Below, piece by piece: positions 1 through 5,902 of a stretch of DNA of 19,965 bases. A model generated the notes under the pieces. The model made no database searches. It was not told the DNA's origin and was given only the letters and a program-made list of their open reading frames with translations. A program made the position numbers and the translations under genes. The stretch spans positions 1 through 19,965 of the forward strand of contig JAADHX010000469.1 of the NCBI GenBank assembly GCA_013151655.1, in the 5' to 3' direction. The first letter of the stretch is position 1, and each line of letters starts with the position of its first letter. This stretch comes from Actinomycetota bacterium. GTDB lineage: Bacteria; Actinomycetota; Acidimicrobiia; Acidimicrobiales; Poriferisodalaceae.

Positions 1-98
1 GGCCCCTGGTGGGCTTCGAGCACAGCCCGCACAGCATGGTGGTCGGGGTCCCGATCGTTCGCTCCCGCGACGATTGGGCCGGTATCAACGATCAGCAT
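1..98 (-). CDS. vapC: VapC-type PIN-domain toxin, N-terminal part only (runs off the window)
   Basis: Reading leftward from the ATG at 98-96 gives 32 codons to the window edge, beginning MLIVDTGPIVAGANDRDPDH. A hydrophobic beta strand followed by an early acidic residue (D5 in IVDTGP) and then a helix with DxDHH is the usual opening of PIN-domain ribonucleases of VapC toxins; D5 would be the first metal-binding acid of the active site. The ATG lies inside the last codons of the upstream antitoxin gene (14-nt overlap, 85-98), the usual antitoxin-first arrangement with translational coupling. The remaining catalytic acids are outside the window, so activity cannot be judged. By family knowledge such toxins cleave RNA and are neutralised by the adjacent VapB; the specific target is unknown. 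Confidence 0.75.
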   Translation of the reverse strand, partial: MLIVDTGPIVAGANDRDPDHHAVRAVLEAHQG

Positions 99-318
99 TG
101 TCGATGCCGAAACCGCCCTCTTCGAGTAGCTCTTCGGAGTAGGCGCCGCCCCGCTCGACCTCAACCGAGCCGATCGCCGCGAAGCTCAACGTGCGCCGTC
201 GTGGCCCGAACCGTTCAGCGAGGACCTCTGCGGCGAGTTCATCGACGGTCATCCCGCGTTCCGCGGCGGCCGTGGCCAACGCTGCTGCGACGTCGTCGGG
301 GAGTTCGATCACGGTCAT
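85..318 (-). CDS. vapB: VapB-type antitoxin, putative
   Basis: This encodes 77 residues beginning MTVIELPDDVAAALATAAAE. The short N-terminal strand followed by two helices (residues 1 to about 35, including GMTVDELAAEVLAERFG) fits a ribbon-helix-helix or related DNA-binding antitoxin. The C-terminal half (SFAAIGSVEVERGG...EELLEEGGFG) resembles the toxin-binding tail of actinobacterial VapB proteins. I chose the ATG at 318 over the upstream GTG at 354: the protein family starts at the MTVIELP strand, and a promoter-like -10 element ends 7 nt before this ATG, suggesting a leaderless transcript. The GTG at 354 overlaps the stop of the coding-like fragment upstream (GTGA), so a longer start coupled to that fragment is possible. 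Its last 14 nt overlap the vapC toxin start. Expected role: bind and inhibit VapC and repress its own promoter. Confidence 0.7.
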   Translation of the reverse strand: MTVIELPDDVAAALATAAAERGMTVDELAAEVLAERFGPRRRTLSFAAIGSVEVERGGAYSEELLEEGGFGIDNADR

Positions 319-325
319 AGTCCCC

Positions 326-354
326 AGTGTAGAGCTGGGCTGCGACACAGTCAC
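326..354 (-). promoter_or_regulatory. Candidate leaderless promoter for vapBC
   Basis: On the minus strand, GTGACT (354-349) and TACACT (331-326) are separated by 17 nt, resembling sigma-70/SigA -35 and -10 boxes. Only 7 nt separate the -10 from the ATG at 318, so transcription would begin at or next to the start codon. Leaderless mRNAs are common in actinobacteria. This is inference from spacing and consensus only. Confidence 0.4.
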
Positions 355-521
355 TGGGGATCTTCGCCGGGGTGTGTGCGGTTCTCTAGATCAACTTCTT
401 GTTTCAATGCAGCTAGCAGCTCCTCGTGGGTGAGGAACAACCAGTTGTCGCCCAGGGTCGCAGCCCATCGGGGTCGGACGTCGATCAGATAGGGATTGAC
501 CCAAACAAGTGCCCCGCGGGG
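351..521 (-). pseudogene. Coding-like stretch without a start codon, in frame with and after the TAA of the 81-codon gene
   Basis: Immediately after the TAA stop at 524-522 the same frame stays open for 56 codons to a TGA at 353-351. The predicted peptide looks like real protein rather than noise (for example NPYLIDVRPRWAATLGDNW, then an amphipathic helix LTHEELLAALKQEV). Codon choice resembles the neighbouring genes, but there is no ATG or GTG in frame; the first TTG would leave only about 29 residues. I do not recognise the family. Possible explanations are the 3' part of a longer gene interrupted by the TAA (nonsense mutation or sequencing error), a remnant of a gene cut by a rearrangement, or stop-codon readthrough. 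Its TGA overlaps a GTG that could start a longer vapB. Confidence 0.35.
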
Positions 522-767
522 TTAGTCGAATCGCTTGCCGACCCAGCGAAAGACTGCGCCACCGGCCACCAGGATGAGCCCAACGTGGGAGGCAATCGCC
601 ACAGCTCCCACACCCCACCAAACCGAAACCGCGGGAATGAGCCAGGGAACGAGAACGCCGGCCCCAAGCAGCGCAACGCAGACAGCCAGCAGATGGTGCC
701 GAGCGTTTGGCGACAGCCGGCGTTTCGTTTTCGAACTGACCTCGACCGACTTGTCGGTGGTGGTCAT
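522..767 (-). CDS. Small two-helix membrane protein, unrecognised
   Basis: This is an 81-residue protein with a basic, polar N-terminus (about residues 1 to 24, with SSKTKRRLSPNARHH) followed by two strongly hydrophobic segments at about residues 25-47 and 51-73, ending in a short basic tail. By the positive-inside rule both ends would be cytoplasmic. The ATG overlaps the TGA of the preceding 32-codon gene (ATGA), pointing to translational coupling and supporting both as real genes. I do not recognise the family and assign no function. It follows the FtsX-like permease operon, so an accessory role in that transporter is conceivable but only inferred from position. The frame continues as plausible protein beyond its TAA, so this may be the front half of an originally longer protein. 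Confidence 0.55.
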   Translation of the reverse strand: MTTTDKSVEVSSKTKRRLSPNARHHLLAVCVALLGAGVLVPWLIPAVSVWWGVGAVAIASHVGLILVAGGAVFRWVGKRFD

Positions 768-862
768 GCGTGCCTTTGCAAGATCAGGATGATCAAAATG
801 ACGACGATGGCAACGATCAGAAGCAGCAAGCCGCTTCTCAGTTGCTGGGATCGACGGCTCAT
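764..862 (-). CDS. 32-residue single-pass membrane micropeptide
   Basis: The ATG at 862-860 is preceded by an AAGGAA Shine-Dalgarno-like stretch about 8 nt upstream. The product starts MSRRSQQLRSG, then has a run of about 18 aliphatic residues (LLLLIVAIVVILIILIL) and ends QRHA. This is a classic small single-pass membrane peptide with a positively charged N-terminus. The TGA overlaps the ATG of the next gene by the sequence ATGA. It begins 21 nt after the stop of the second FtsX-like permease, so all three are probably co-transcribed. The good ribosome site, the overlap and the clean amphipathic layout argue for a real gene despite its length. Function unknown; small membrane peptides often modulate a partner transporter, but nothing here shows that directly. 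Confidence 0.55.
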   Translation of the reverse strand: MSRRSQQLRSGLLLLIVAIVVILIILILQRHA

Positions 863-883
863 AGTTGGGTTCCTTTTGTTTGG

Positions 884-2026
884 TTACTCATGGGCGAGGG
901 ACTGACGGACGGGTGATTCGGTGGCTTCAAGAGCTGGAATTGCGCTTGAAACGATGGCTAGGGCCACGACGATCACAAACCAGAGGCCAACGCCTGTAAC
1001 CGAGAAGCTGACTGACAGCGGCGTTTGCAGGAACAGGTCGCCGGTGACTCCTGCCACGACAACTGACGCCGGAATCGACAACACCAGGGCGACCAGCCAA
1101 CTGAGAGCCGCTATCGCCATCCCTTCAACAACGACGACCCAGAGCACGTCTCGGGTGCTGGCACCAACGGCCCGCATCACCCCAAGCTCGCGGCGTCTTT
1201 CAAGGACGCTGATGCTCATTGCCTCGATGAGACCAAGGCCCCCGACGACAGAGATGAGGATTGCCATGATGATGAGCAGGCCGACAATGATCAGAAGGTG
1301 GTCATCGAGAGACTCTCGGCCTTCGATGGCAGTGGCAATTGCGACCACTTCGATCCCGTTGTCGATGAGGCGGCCTTCGACCGCGCTCAGTATCGAGCCC
1401 ACACCGTCGCCGCCCGCGACGCGAACCTGGTTGACCGAACCGGCCAAACCAACTCCGGCTGGCCCGTTGCTGGCGTACACCGCGCCGTTATCTCCTCCGG
1501 TGAGCTGACGCACCCTGCCGACAACGGTCCAGCGACTGCCAACTCCGTCGATCTCAAGGAACAGTGTCGACCCAACGTCTATGGAGGGGTCTTTGAGGGC
1601 TTGGGTTACAACAACTGCATCCTGATCGTCTGGCGCCAGCCAGCGACCCTCGAGCACAGGGAAATCAACCATCACCGTTTCATCGGGCGGAACGAACAGG
1701 TCGAACCCATCGCCCGTGCCGCCTGTTGGCAACTGTGCGGCCGACGGGTACCGATTCCATGTTTCGACGGCGCCAACGCCGGAAACTCCGGCCAGTGCCA
1801 ATTCGACCTGATCGGCAGGGTGGATGCCGCCAAGGTCGACCGCGAGTTCGTATTGGCGAGCCTCGAACTCAGCATCGACCGCACGATCCCAAGCCAAACC
1901 CGTGTTCAGGGCCACCATGAACGCGGCACCACCGACCGCAAGCGCGAGAATCGTGAGCACCGAGCGCGACGGCGTACGGAGAACATTTCCGAGACCAAGC
2001 CTCGTTGCCCGGTTAAGCCACTGCAT
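884..2026 (-). CDS. FtsX/MacB-like ABC transporter permease, second subunit
   Basis: This encodes 380 residues from the ATG at 2026 (MQWLNRATRLGLGNVLRTPS). I preferred this start because FtsX-like permeases begin with a short amphipathic 'L..NVLR.P.R' segment just before the first membrane helix, and because the ATG sits 14 nt inside the end of the preceding permease gene. The topology is TM1 at about 22-41, a large extracytoplasmic domain to about residue 240, then three helices at about 244-268, 297-317 and 343-363. The segment ERRRELGVMRAVGAS after TM2 (about 276-290) is the conserved FtsX-domain coupling motif that contacts the ATPase. It would form a heterodimeric membrane part with the neighbouring permease and be driven by the upstream ATPase. 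The family exports lipoproteins, peptides, antibiotics or acts mechanically (MacB, LolCE); substrate unknown here. Confidence 0.88.
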   Translation of the reverse strand: MQWLNRATRLGLGNVLRTPSRSVLTILALAVGGAAFMVALNTGLAWDRAVDAEFEARQYELAVDLGGIHPADQVELALAGVSGVGAVETWNRYPSAAQLPTGGTGDGFDLFVPPDETVMVDFPVLEGRWLAPDDQDAVVVTQALKDPSIDVGSTLFLEIDGVGSRWTVVGRVRQLTGGDNGAVYASNGPAGVGLAGSVNQVRVAGGDGVGSILSAVEGRLIDNGIEVVAIATAIEGRESLDDHLLIIVGLLIIMAILISVVGGLGLIEAMSISVLERRRELGVMRAVGASTRDVLWVVVVEGMAIAALSWLVALVLSIPASVVVAGVTGDLFLQTPLSVSFSVTGVGLWFVIVVALAIVSSAIPALEATESPVRQSLAHE

Positions 2027-3260
2027 TGGCCACGCTGTTCGGTTCGTTTTGGACCGACGCAATCTTGTGGGCCAGCGATGACTTCGCCGAAGAACCATCC
2101 ACAAGAACCTCACGAACTGGTAGGCGACTGCTTCTGAGCACCGGATAGAGAACCGCACCAAGCGGCACCAAGAACGCGGCCAGAACCTGGAGCGGGATCA
2201 CCCACGCGTCGAGCCGGTAGCTCTGAACCTCGAAGTTGAGCAGCCCGAACACGAACGCAATGAAGCCGCGACCGCCAAGAATTCCAAGCGGAATTCCGAC
2301 GGCCATGCCCGCAGAGGCAAGCAGCGCGATCGAACCGAGGTAGATGCCAGCAATCTGGCCGGTCTGGGCCCCAACAGCCTTCATTACCCCGATCTCGCGA
2401 GACTGCTGCTTGAGCTGGGCCGAGATGACCACCGCCACCAATGTGCCGCTCGCTATCAAAGCCACCGCACCGAAGATCTGAAGCAGAAACAACATCGTGG
2501 TTGTTGCAGCCTGCGATGGGTGCTGGCCAGGCACCGGCACATCGACTCTGGAGACGTTGAAACCAGCGCTCTCGAGATCGGAGCTAAGGGCGTTGGCTGC
2601 GAGACGGTTCTCGGTCCGGTTGTTGTTCTCGGCCATCACCACATGCAGTTGGTCAAGCACTCGATCTTCGCCAAGGGTTTCCAGCCCGTCCGAGGTGATA
2701 TACCCAATAACAATTCCGCTCATCCAGGCTGGTGTGCGCCCGGGGTCGTGCACCAGGCCGGCCACGGTGAGGCTGTTCGCGTCGCCAGACCCAATCGTGA
2801 TTTCGAGGCTGTCGCCAACACTCATATCTACTTCGTCAAGCGAAGACCGTTCGATCACAATCTCGTCTGCGGCCGGCCCCCACTTCCCGCTTTCGGGGCC
2901 GAACTTGGCCACTTCCAGGGCGTCGAAGTCAGCGACGACCACCAAGATCAAGGGCAGCCATTCCTCAGAACCTCGGACGAGCCTGGCAACGACCTCTCGG
3001 CGGGCTTCTGCACTTCGGATCTCAGGCCGCGCCCTAACCGAATCCACCAGGTCTGTATCAACGGAGTCCAGGCGAAGGATCGCAGAGGACGGGTTGGTCT
3101 GCTGGTAACCACGGTCCATCTCTCGCGTGATGACGGAGTAGCCGGTGAGTATCGAACCAGCCGCCCCGACGCCAACCGCAATGGCCGCGATCACCATCAG
3201 GGATCGACCCTTGTTCTTGGAGAGATCCCGCAGCGCCTTGCACCAGCGCGTGTCAAACAC
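2013..3260 (-). CDS. FtsX/MacB-like ABC transporter permease, first subunit
   Basis: The protein has about 415 residues. The frame is open up to a possible start at 3347, but the family normally opens with '..KALRDLxxNKGRSL', so I favour the GTG at 3260, which overlaps the TGA of the ATPase gene (GTGTTTGA); a GTG at 3275 is equally arguable, and neither has a strong ribosome site. Topology: TM1 at about 20-42, a large extracytoplasmic domain, then TM2 about 255-282, TM3 about 306-330 and TM4 about 353-373. The FtsX-family motif REIGVMKAVGAQTGQI lies between TM2 and TM3 (about 288-303). The C-terminal tail after TM4 (VLVDGSSAKSS...) overlaps the start of the second permease. Together the three genes form a MacB/LolCDE-type ABC system; no HlyD/MacA-like adaptor is present in the window. 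Confidence 0.88.
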   Translation of the reverse strand: MFDTRWCKALRDLSKNKGRSLMVIAAIAVGVGAAGSILTGYSVITREMDRGYQQTNPSSAILRLDSVDTDLVDSVRARPEIRSAEARREVVARLVRGSEEWLPLILVVVADFDALEVAKFGPESGKWGPAADEIVIERSSLDEVDMSVGDSLEITIGSGDANSLTVAGLVHDPGRTPAWMSGIVIGYITSDGLETLGEDRVLDQLHVVMAENNNRTENRLAANALSSDLESAGFNVSRVDVPVPGQHPSQAATTTMLFLLQIFGAVALIASGTLVAVVISAQLKQQSREIGVMKAVGAQTGQIAGIYLGSIALLASAGMAVGIPLGILGGRGFIAFVFGLLNFEVQSYRLDAWVIPLQVLAAFLVPLGAVLYPVLRSSRLPVREVLVDGSSAKSSLAHKIASVQNEPNSVANAVA

Positions 3261-4029
3261 CGGCCGGCCCGACACCAATCGCCGCTGCGGCCGGATCCTT
3301 ACCCAGCCCAAGCACCTGGCCATCGGAAACAGTGATGACCGAGTCAACGCGGCGGGCGATGTCTCGTTCGTGGGTGACCATCACAACCGTCTTGCCAGCG
3401 GTTGTGAGGTTTCGAAGCATCTCAAGGACCGAATCAGCCGTGTGCGAGTCGAGGTTTCCTGTTGGTTCGTCGGCCGCGATCATTGGGGGGTCGTTCGCCA
3501 GTGACCGCGCTATCGCAACACGTTGCTGCTGGCCGCCCGAAAGAGCAGCCGGAAACTTGTCTGCCTGGTCGGCGATGCCAAACTGTTCGAGTAGATCGAC
3601 TGCTCTCTTAGCTCGTTCGCGGGGCGGAATCAGTTTGGCGAAGTCCATCGGCATCGTCACGTTTTCAGCGATTGTGAGCGTTGGCATCAGCTGATGGAAC
3701 TGGAACACCAGGCCAACGTTTGCCCCCCGCCACTTGGCAAGCTGGTTCTCGTCCAAATCGTTCAGCAGAACGCCGTTCACCCAGGAAAGCCCCAAGGTCG
3801 GTCGGTCTATGCCGGTGACCATGTTCAGCAGGGTCGACTTGCCACTGCCCGACGGGCCGACGATGGCTACGAACTGACCAGCCCGAATGGTCACGTCTAC
3901 ATCCCTCAGGGCCACGAACTTGCCTGCCCCTGTTTTGTAGGTCTTACCGACACCTTGAAGATCAACAAGGAGAGTGGCCTTGTTGCTTTCGTCAGATTGC
4001 CTTACAATATGTTCGGAATCGAACTTCAT
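3253..4029 (-). CDS. ABC transporter ATPase of the MacB/LolD family
   Basis: This encodes 258 residues with all nucleotide-binding motifs intact: Walker A GPSGSGKST at 58-66, Q-loop glutamine at 110 (GLVFQ), signature LSGGQQQR at 163-170, Walker B ending D187-E188 (IAADEPTGNLD) and H-loop H220 (VMVTHE). The sequence 'FQFHQLMPTLTIAENV' and 'DEPTGNLDS' are typical of the LolD/MacB/FtsE branch that pairs with FtsX-like permeases. The ATPase couples ATP hydrolysis to the two permeases encoded immediately downstream with overlapping ends. The first 18 residues are a variable N-terminal extension. The start ATG at 4029 lies 6 nt after a -10-like element, so the mRNA is probably leaderless. It is divergent from a TetR-type regulator, the usual layout for an exporter repressed until a ligand appears. 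Confidence 0.93.
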   Translation of the reverse strand: MKFDSEHIVRQSDESNKATLLVDLQGVGKTYKTGAGKFVALRDVDVTIRAGQFVAIVGPSGSGKSTLLNMVTGIDRPTLGLSWVNGVLLNDLDENQLAKWRGANVGLVFQFHQLMPTLTIAENVTMPMDFAKLIPPRERAKRAVDLLEQFGIADQADKFPAALSGGQQQRVAIARSLANDPPMIAADEPTGNLDSHTADSVLEMLRNLTTAGKTVVMVTHERDIARRVDSVITVSDGQVLGLGKDPAAAAIGVGPAGV

Positions 4030-4035
4030 GTACGG

Positions 4036-4064
4036 AATCTACGTTGAAGGCCACCCACGAACAA
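4036..4064 (-). promoter_or_regulatory. Candidate leaderless promoter of the MacB-like operon
   Basis: On the minus strand TTGTTC (4064-4059) and TAGATT (4041-4036) are 17 nt apart, and only 6 nt separate the -10 from the ATG at 4029. An inverted repeat CGTTG...CAACG (4042-4046 and 4062-4066) spans the spacer and -35, a suitable position for repressor binding. Consensus match is moderate; inference only. Confidence 0.4.
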
Positions 4065-4078
4065 CGGTCAATACGGCC

Positions 4079-4093
4079 GCTACGTCCAGTAGC
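4079..4093 (+). promoter_or_regulatory. Palindrome GCTAC-gtcca-GTAGC, candidate operator
   Basis: A perfect inverted repeat with 5-bp arms and a 5-nt centre lies in the 102-nt gap between the divergent tetR-type gene and the ABC ATPase. TetR-family repressors typically bind palindromes of about 15 bp in such gaps. It lies just upstream of the -35 of the ABC promoter and upstream of the regulator start. Function is inferred from position. Confidence 0.35.
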
Positions 4094-4131
4094 AGACACT
4101 TGGGCAAAGTTGACCTGAAAGACAATCGACC

Positions 4132-4689
4132 ATGGCCACCAAGAGCCGGCCCGATCGCCGAGTACAGCGCACAAAGGACAGTCTTCACTTTGCTCTGATG
4201 TCGCTGATCGTCGAGAAGTCCTACGACAAGATTACCGTCCAGGACCTAATCGATCGAGCCAACATCGGGCGGTCCACCTTCTATGCCCACTACGAGACGA
4301 AGGACGACCTGCTCCTAAGCGAGCTTGATCGCCTCACCGCTGACATCGAACGACACCTGGCTGACGAGCCGTCGTCAACGGCCATCCTCCCCAGTCTTGG
4401 CGTGTTCCGTCATGCCGCCGAGAACCATAGAGAGATCAAGGCTCTGCTCGGAAGCAAAGGCAGCGACCTCGTACAGCGAACCGCTCTGGCAACGTTCACC
4501 CGCCGCGCCGAAGCCGTGATCGATGAACGAGAAGGCGACGGCAAAAATGGCAACCTTCCGGCGGACGCCAGGGCAGCCTTCGTCGCCGGAGCGCTGCTTG
4601 CGTTGCTGACATGGTGGCTCGACAACGACAGGCCATACCCTCCTGAGACAATGGCGAACGTCTACGCCCAATCACTCGCCCCAACTTGA
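4132..4689 (+). CDS. TetR/AcrR-family transcriptional regulator
   Basis: This is a 185-residue protein, the usual TetR size, and the only confident plus-strand gene. The N-terminal DNA-binding domain covers about residues 10-60 with a helix-turn-helix at about 34-53 (ITVQDLIDRANIGRSTFYAH), matching the TetR_N signature 'T..DI...A.vs..tfY.hF..K..L'. The C-terminal domain (about 75-180, with ALLALLTWWLDNDRPYPPETM) resembles the TetR_C_7/YxaF-DhaS-like ligand-binding type, where 'W....P..pe.ma' is typical. It is divergent from the MacB-like ABC genes across a 102-nt gap with palindromes, so the most likely job is repression of that exporter and itself, relieved by an unknown small molecule. The ATG at 4132 is the first start that keeps the family N-terminus; the ribosome site is weak. 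Confidence 0.9.
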   Translation: MATKSRPDRRVQRTKDSLHFALMSLIVEKSYDKITVQDLIDRANIGRSTFYAHYETKDDLLLSELDRLTADIERHLADEPSSTAILPSLGVFRHAAENHREIKALLGSKGSDLVQRTALATFTRRAEAVIDEREGDGKNGNLPADARAAFVAGALLALLTWWLDNDRPYPPETMANVYAQSLAPT

Positions 4690-4701
4690 GGGGTTCCTGG
4701 C

Positions 4702-5046
4702 CTAACTGACCCAGCCGTGAGCGGTTGCAATTTCCATAATCGCAACTCGGACCTGGTCGAGCTGTTCTGCTGTGATGGTTGGCGCGGCCCTGATCAACGC
4801 TTCGGTGACCTCCAGTTGAAAGCCGAATAGGCTGCCCTCGCTGCTGCCTACTACCGAGATGTCGACAGCGTGGAGCCCGCGGTCTCCCTCAACCACCTCG
4901 AACTCAACCAGCGCCCCATCGCGCAGCAGTTTCCTGTCACCGCTGAAATCGTTGACGTGGATGAAAAGGTCATCGTCGCTGTCCGGATAGGAAACGAATC
5001 CATAACCGTCAGCCTGATCAAACCTAGTTATCCGACCCTCATACAC
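4702..5046 (-). CDS. Cold-shock-domain protein with C-terminal extension
   Basis: This encodes 114 residues. The first 65 or so form a cold-shock (OB-fold) domain: RNP1-like GYGFVSY at 14-20, RNP2-like LFIHV at 27-31, and the usual 'G..V.FEV..gdrGl.AvdI' ending. It would bind single-stranded RNA or DNA. Classical Csp proteins stop near 67-70 residues; here a further 45 residues follow (GSLFGFQLEVTEALIRAAPT and two more helices), which I do not recognise. The GTG start at 5046 has a GGAG ribosome site 9 nt upstream. It is convergent with the tetR-type gene (12-nt gap) and 52 nt downstream of the second ABC-2 permease, with a perfect 14-bp palindrome in between, so it may be separately regulated. 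Confidence 0.85.
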   Translation of the reverse strand: MYEGRITRFDQADGYGFVSYPDSDDDLFIHVNDFSGDRKLLRDGALVEFEVVEGDRGLHAVDISVVGSSEGSLFGFQLEVTEALIRAAPTITAEQLDQVRVAIMEIATAHGWVS

Positions 5047-5065
5047 GACAAATCACTCCAAGATT

Positions 5066-5079
5066 GTTGACCGGTCAAC
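5066..5079 (-). promoter_or_regulatory. Perfect 14-bp palindrome GTTGACCGGTCAAC upstream of the cold-shock gene
   Basis: The palindrome has no spacer and two identical 7-bp halves. On the minus strand a -10-like TAGGAT (5089-5084) ends 4 nt before it, so the transcription start of the cold-shock gene would fall inside it, as expected for a repressor operator. Single half-sites recur in the tetR/ABC gap (CGGTCAA at 4065-4071; GTTGACC at 4109-4115). Which regulator binds is unknown. Confidence 0.45.
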
Positions 5080-5098
5080 TCCGATCCTAGCTGGGTCT

Positions 5099-5902
5099 CT
5101 AAGGCACGAAGTTGCGCAGACCGCGGTCGGCGAACGCTCCAAGGAGCGCCATGCCGACGCCAGCCGCAATGAGCCCAGGCCAGATCTGGCCCCACTGAGC
5201 GCCTGGGTCGACAAATCCGGTTCGGCTAAGTTCCAAGATCTGAGTCGTCGGGTTCAGCTTGGCGGCTGTGGTTAGCCATCCAGTGGTGAGGTCGAGCGGA
5301 ACTTGGGCCGTCGACACGAACAGCACCATGAATATGCCGATCGAGAACAGAGGAGCAATCCGTTGATCCTTAACACGATAGATAAGGCCTAGCGAGAAAC
5401 AGCTGCCGATAATCGACACCGAAGTAACCGCAATGAACAACAGCGGCATCCCAACCCAGTTCTCGGGTCGAGCACCAACCGCTCCTCCCAATAACAGCAC
5501 CGCAATCGCCACACCATAACTGCGAACCAACGCGCTCCCGATCGCGCCAAGCAGGATCGACCGGCGGTTGCCAGGCATCAACATCAGTCGGTCGAAGAAT
5601 CCGTTGTCGATGTCGACAGCCGTCGAGAACCCGGCCCCAACTCCGCCAAAGGCCGCGCCCTGAAGGAGCATGAACGGTAGGTACCAGTTTGCGACGTTGT
5701 CGGTTGGGAACCCTGGCAACTCGGTCACGGCGCGATACAGGCCGACGTAGACGATCAGAAAGAACGCTGGAAAGAAGAACGACTGGATCAACACCGCTGG
5801 AAAACGAAGCAGTCGCAGAACCCCACGCCACGCCACGGCACCGGTTGAGCGCCACAGCGTCGGTTCGCCTGTGATGGGGCGCGTGACGGTCGCTTCGGTC
5901 AC
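5099..5902 (-). CDS. ABC-2 type permease, second membrane subunit of a DrrAB-like exporter
   Basis: This is a 267-residue integral membrane protein with six predicted helices and the ABC-2 layout: an N-terminal amphipathic segment (residues 18-33), a helix near 36-55, then a loop with 'FMLLQGAAFGGVGAGFSTAVDIDNGFFDRLMLMPGNR' character (about 77-113), and further helices near 116-138, 150-172, 182-202 and 240-258. The 'D...GFfDRL.lmP..R..ll.G' stretch is the conserved cytoplasmic coupling region of DrrB/NodJ permeases. Its GTG start overlaps the stop of the first permease by GTGA. It probably forms a heterodimer with that permease and uses the shared ATPase. Family members export drugs, polyketides, lipids or polysaccharides; substrate not determinable from sequence. 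Confidence 0.88.
   Translation of the reverse strand: MTEATVTRPITGEPTLWRSTGAVAWRGVLRLLRFPAVLIQSFFFPAFFLIVYVGLYRAVTELPGFPTDNVANWYLPFMLLQGAAFGGVGAGFSTAVDIDNGFFDRLMLMPGNRRSILLGAIGSALVRSYGVAIAVLLLGGAVGARPENWVGMPLLFIAVTSVSIIGSCFSLGLIYRVKDQRIAPLFSIGIFMVLFVSTAQVPLDLTTGWLTTAAKLNPTTQILELSRTGFVDPGAQWGQIWPGLIAAGVGMALLGAFADRGLRNFVP

Noticed and set aside
391..621. A minus-strand open frame of 76 codons rich in Arg, Gly and Cys
   Set aside because: It overlaps the better-supported 81-codon membrane protein and the coding-like continuation in another frame and has no ribosome site or domain.
1298..2137. A long plus-strand open frame (279 codons) opposite the second FtsX-like permease
   Set aside because: It is antisense to a gene with clear family motifs, its translation is rich in His, Asn and Arg without domains, and it has no ribosome site.
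3261..3347. Longer start for the first FtsX-like permease
   Set aside because: The added 29 residues are out of frame with and inside the ATPase gene, are basic and unlike the family N-terminus, and the GTG starts near the ATPase stop fit better.
4690..4701. Shared terminator between the convergent tetR-type and cold-shock genes
   Set aside because: Only 12 nt lie between the stops, and no inverted repeat or T-run is visible.
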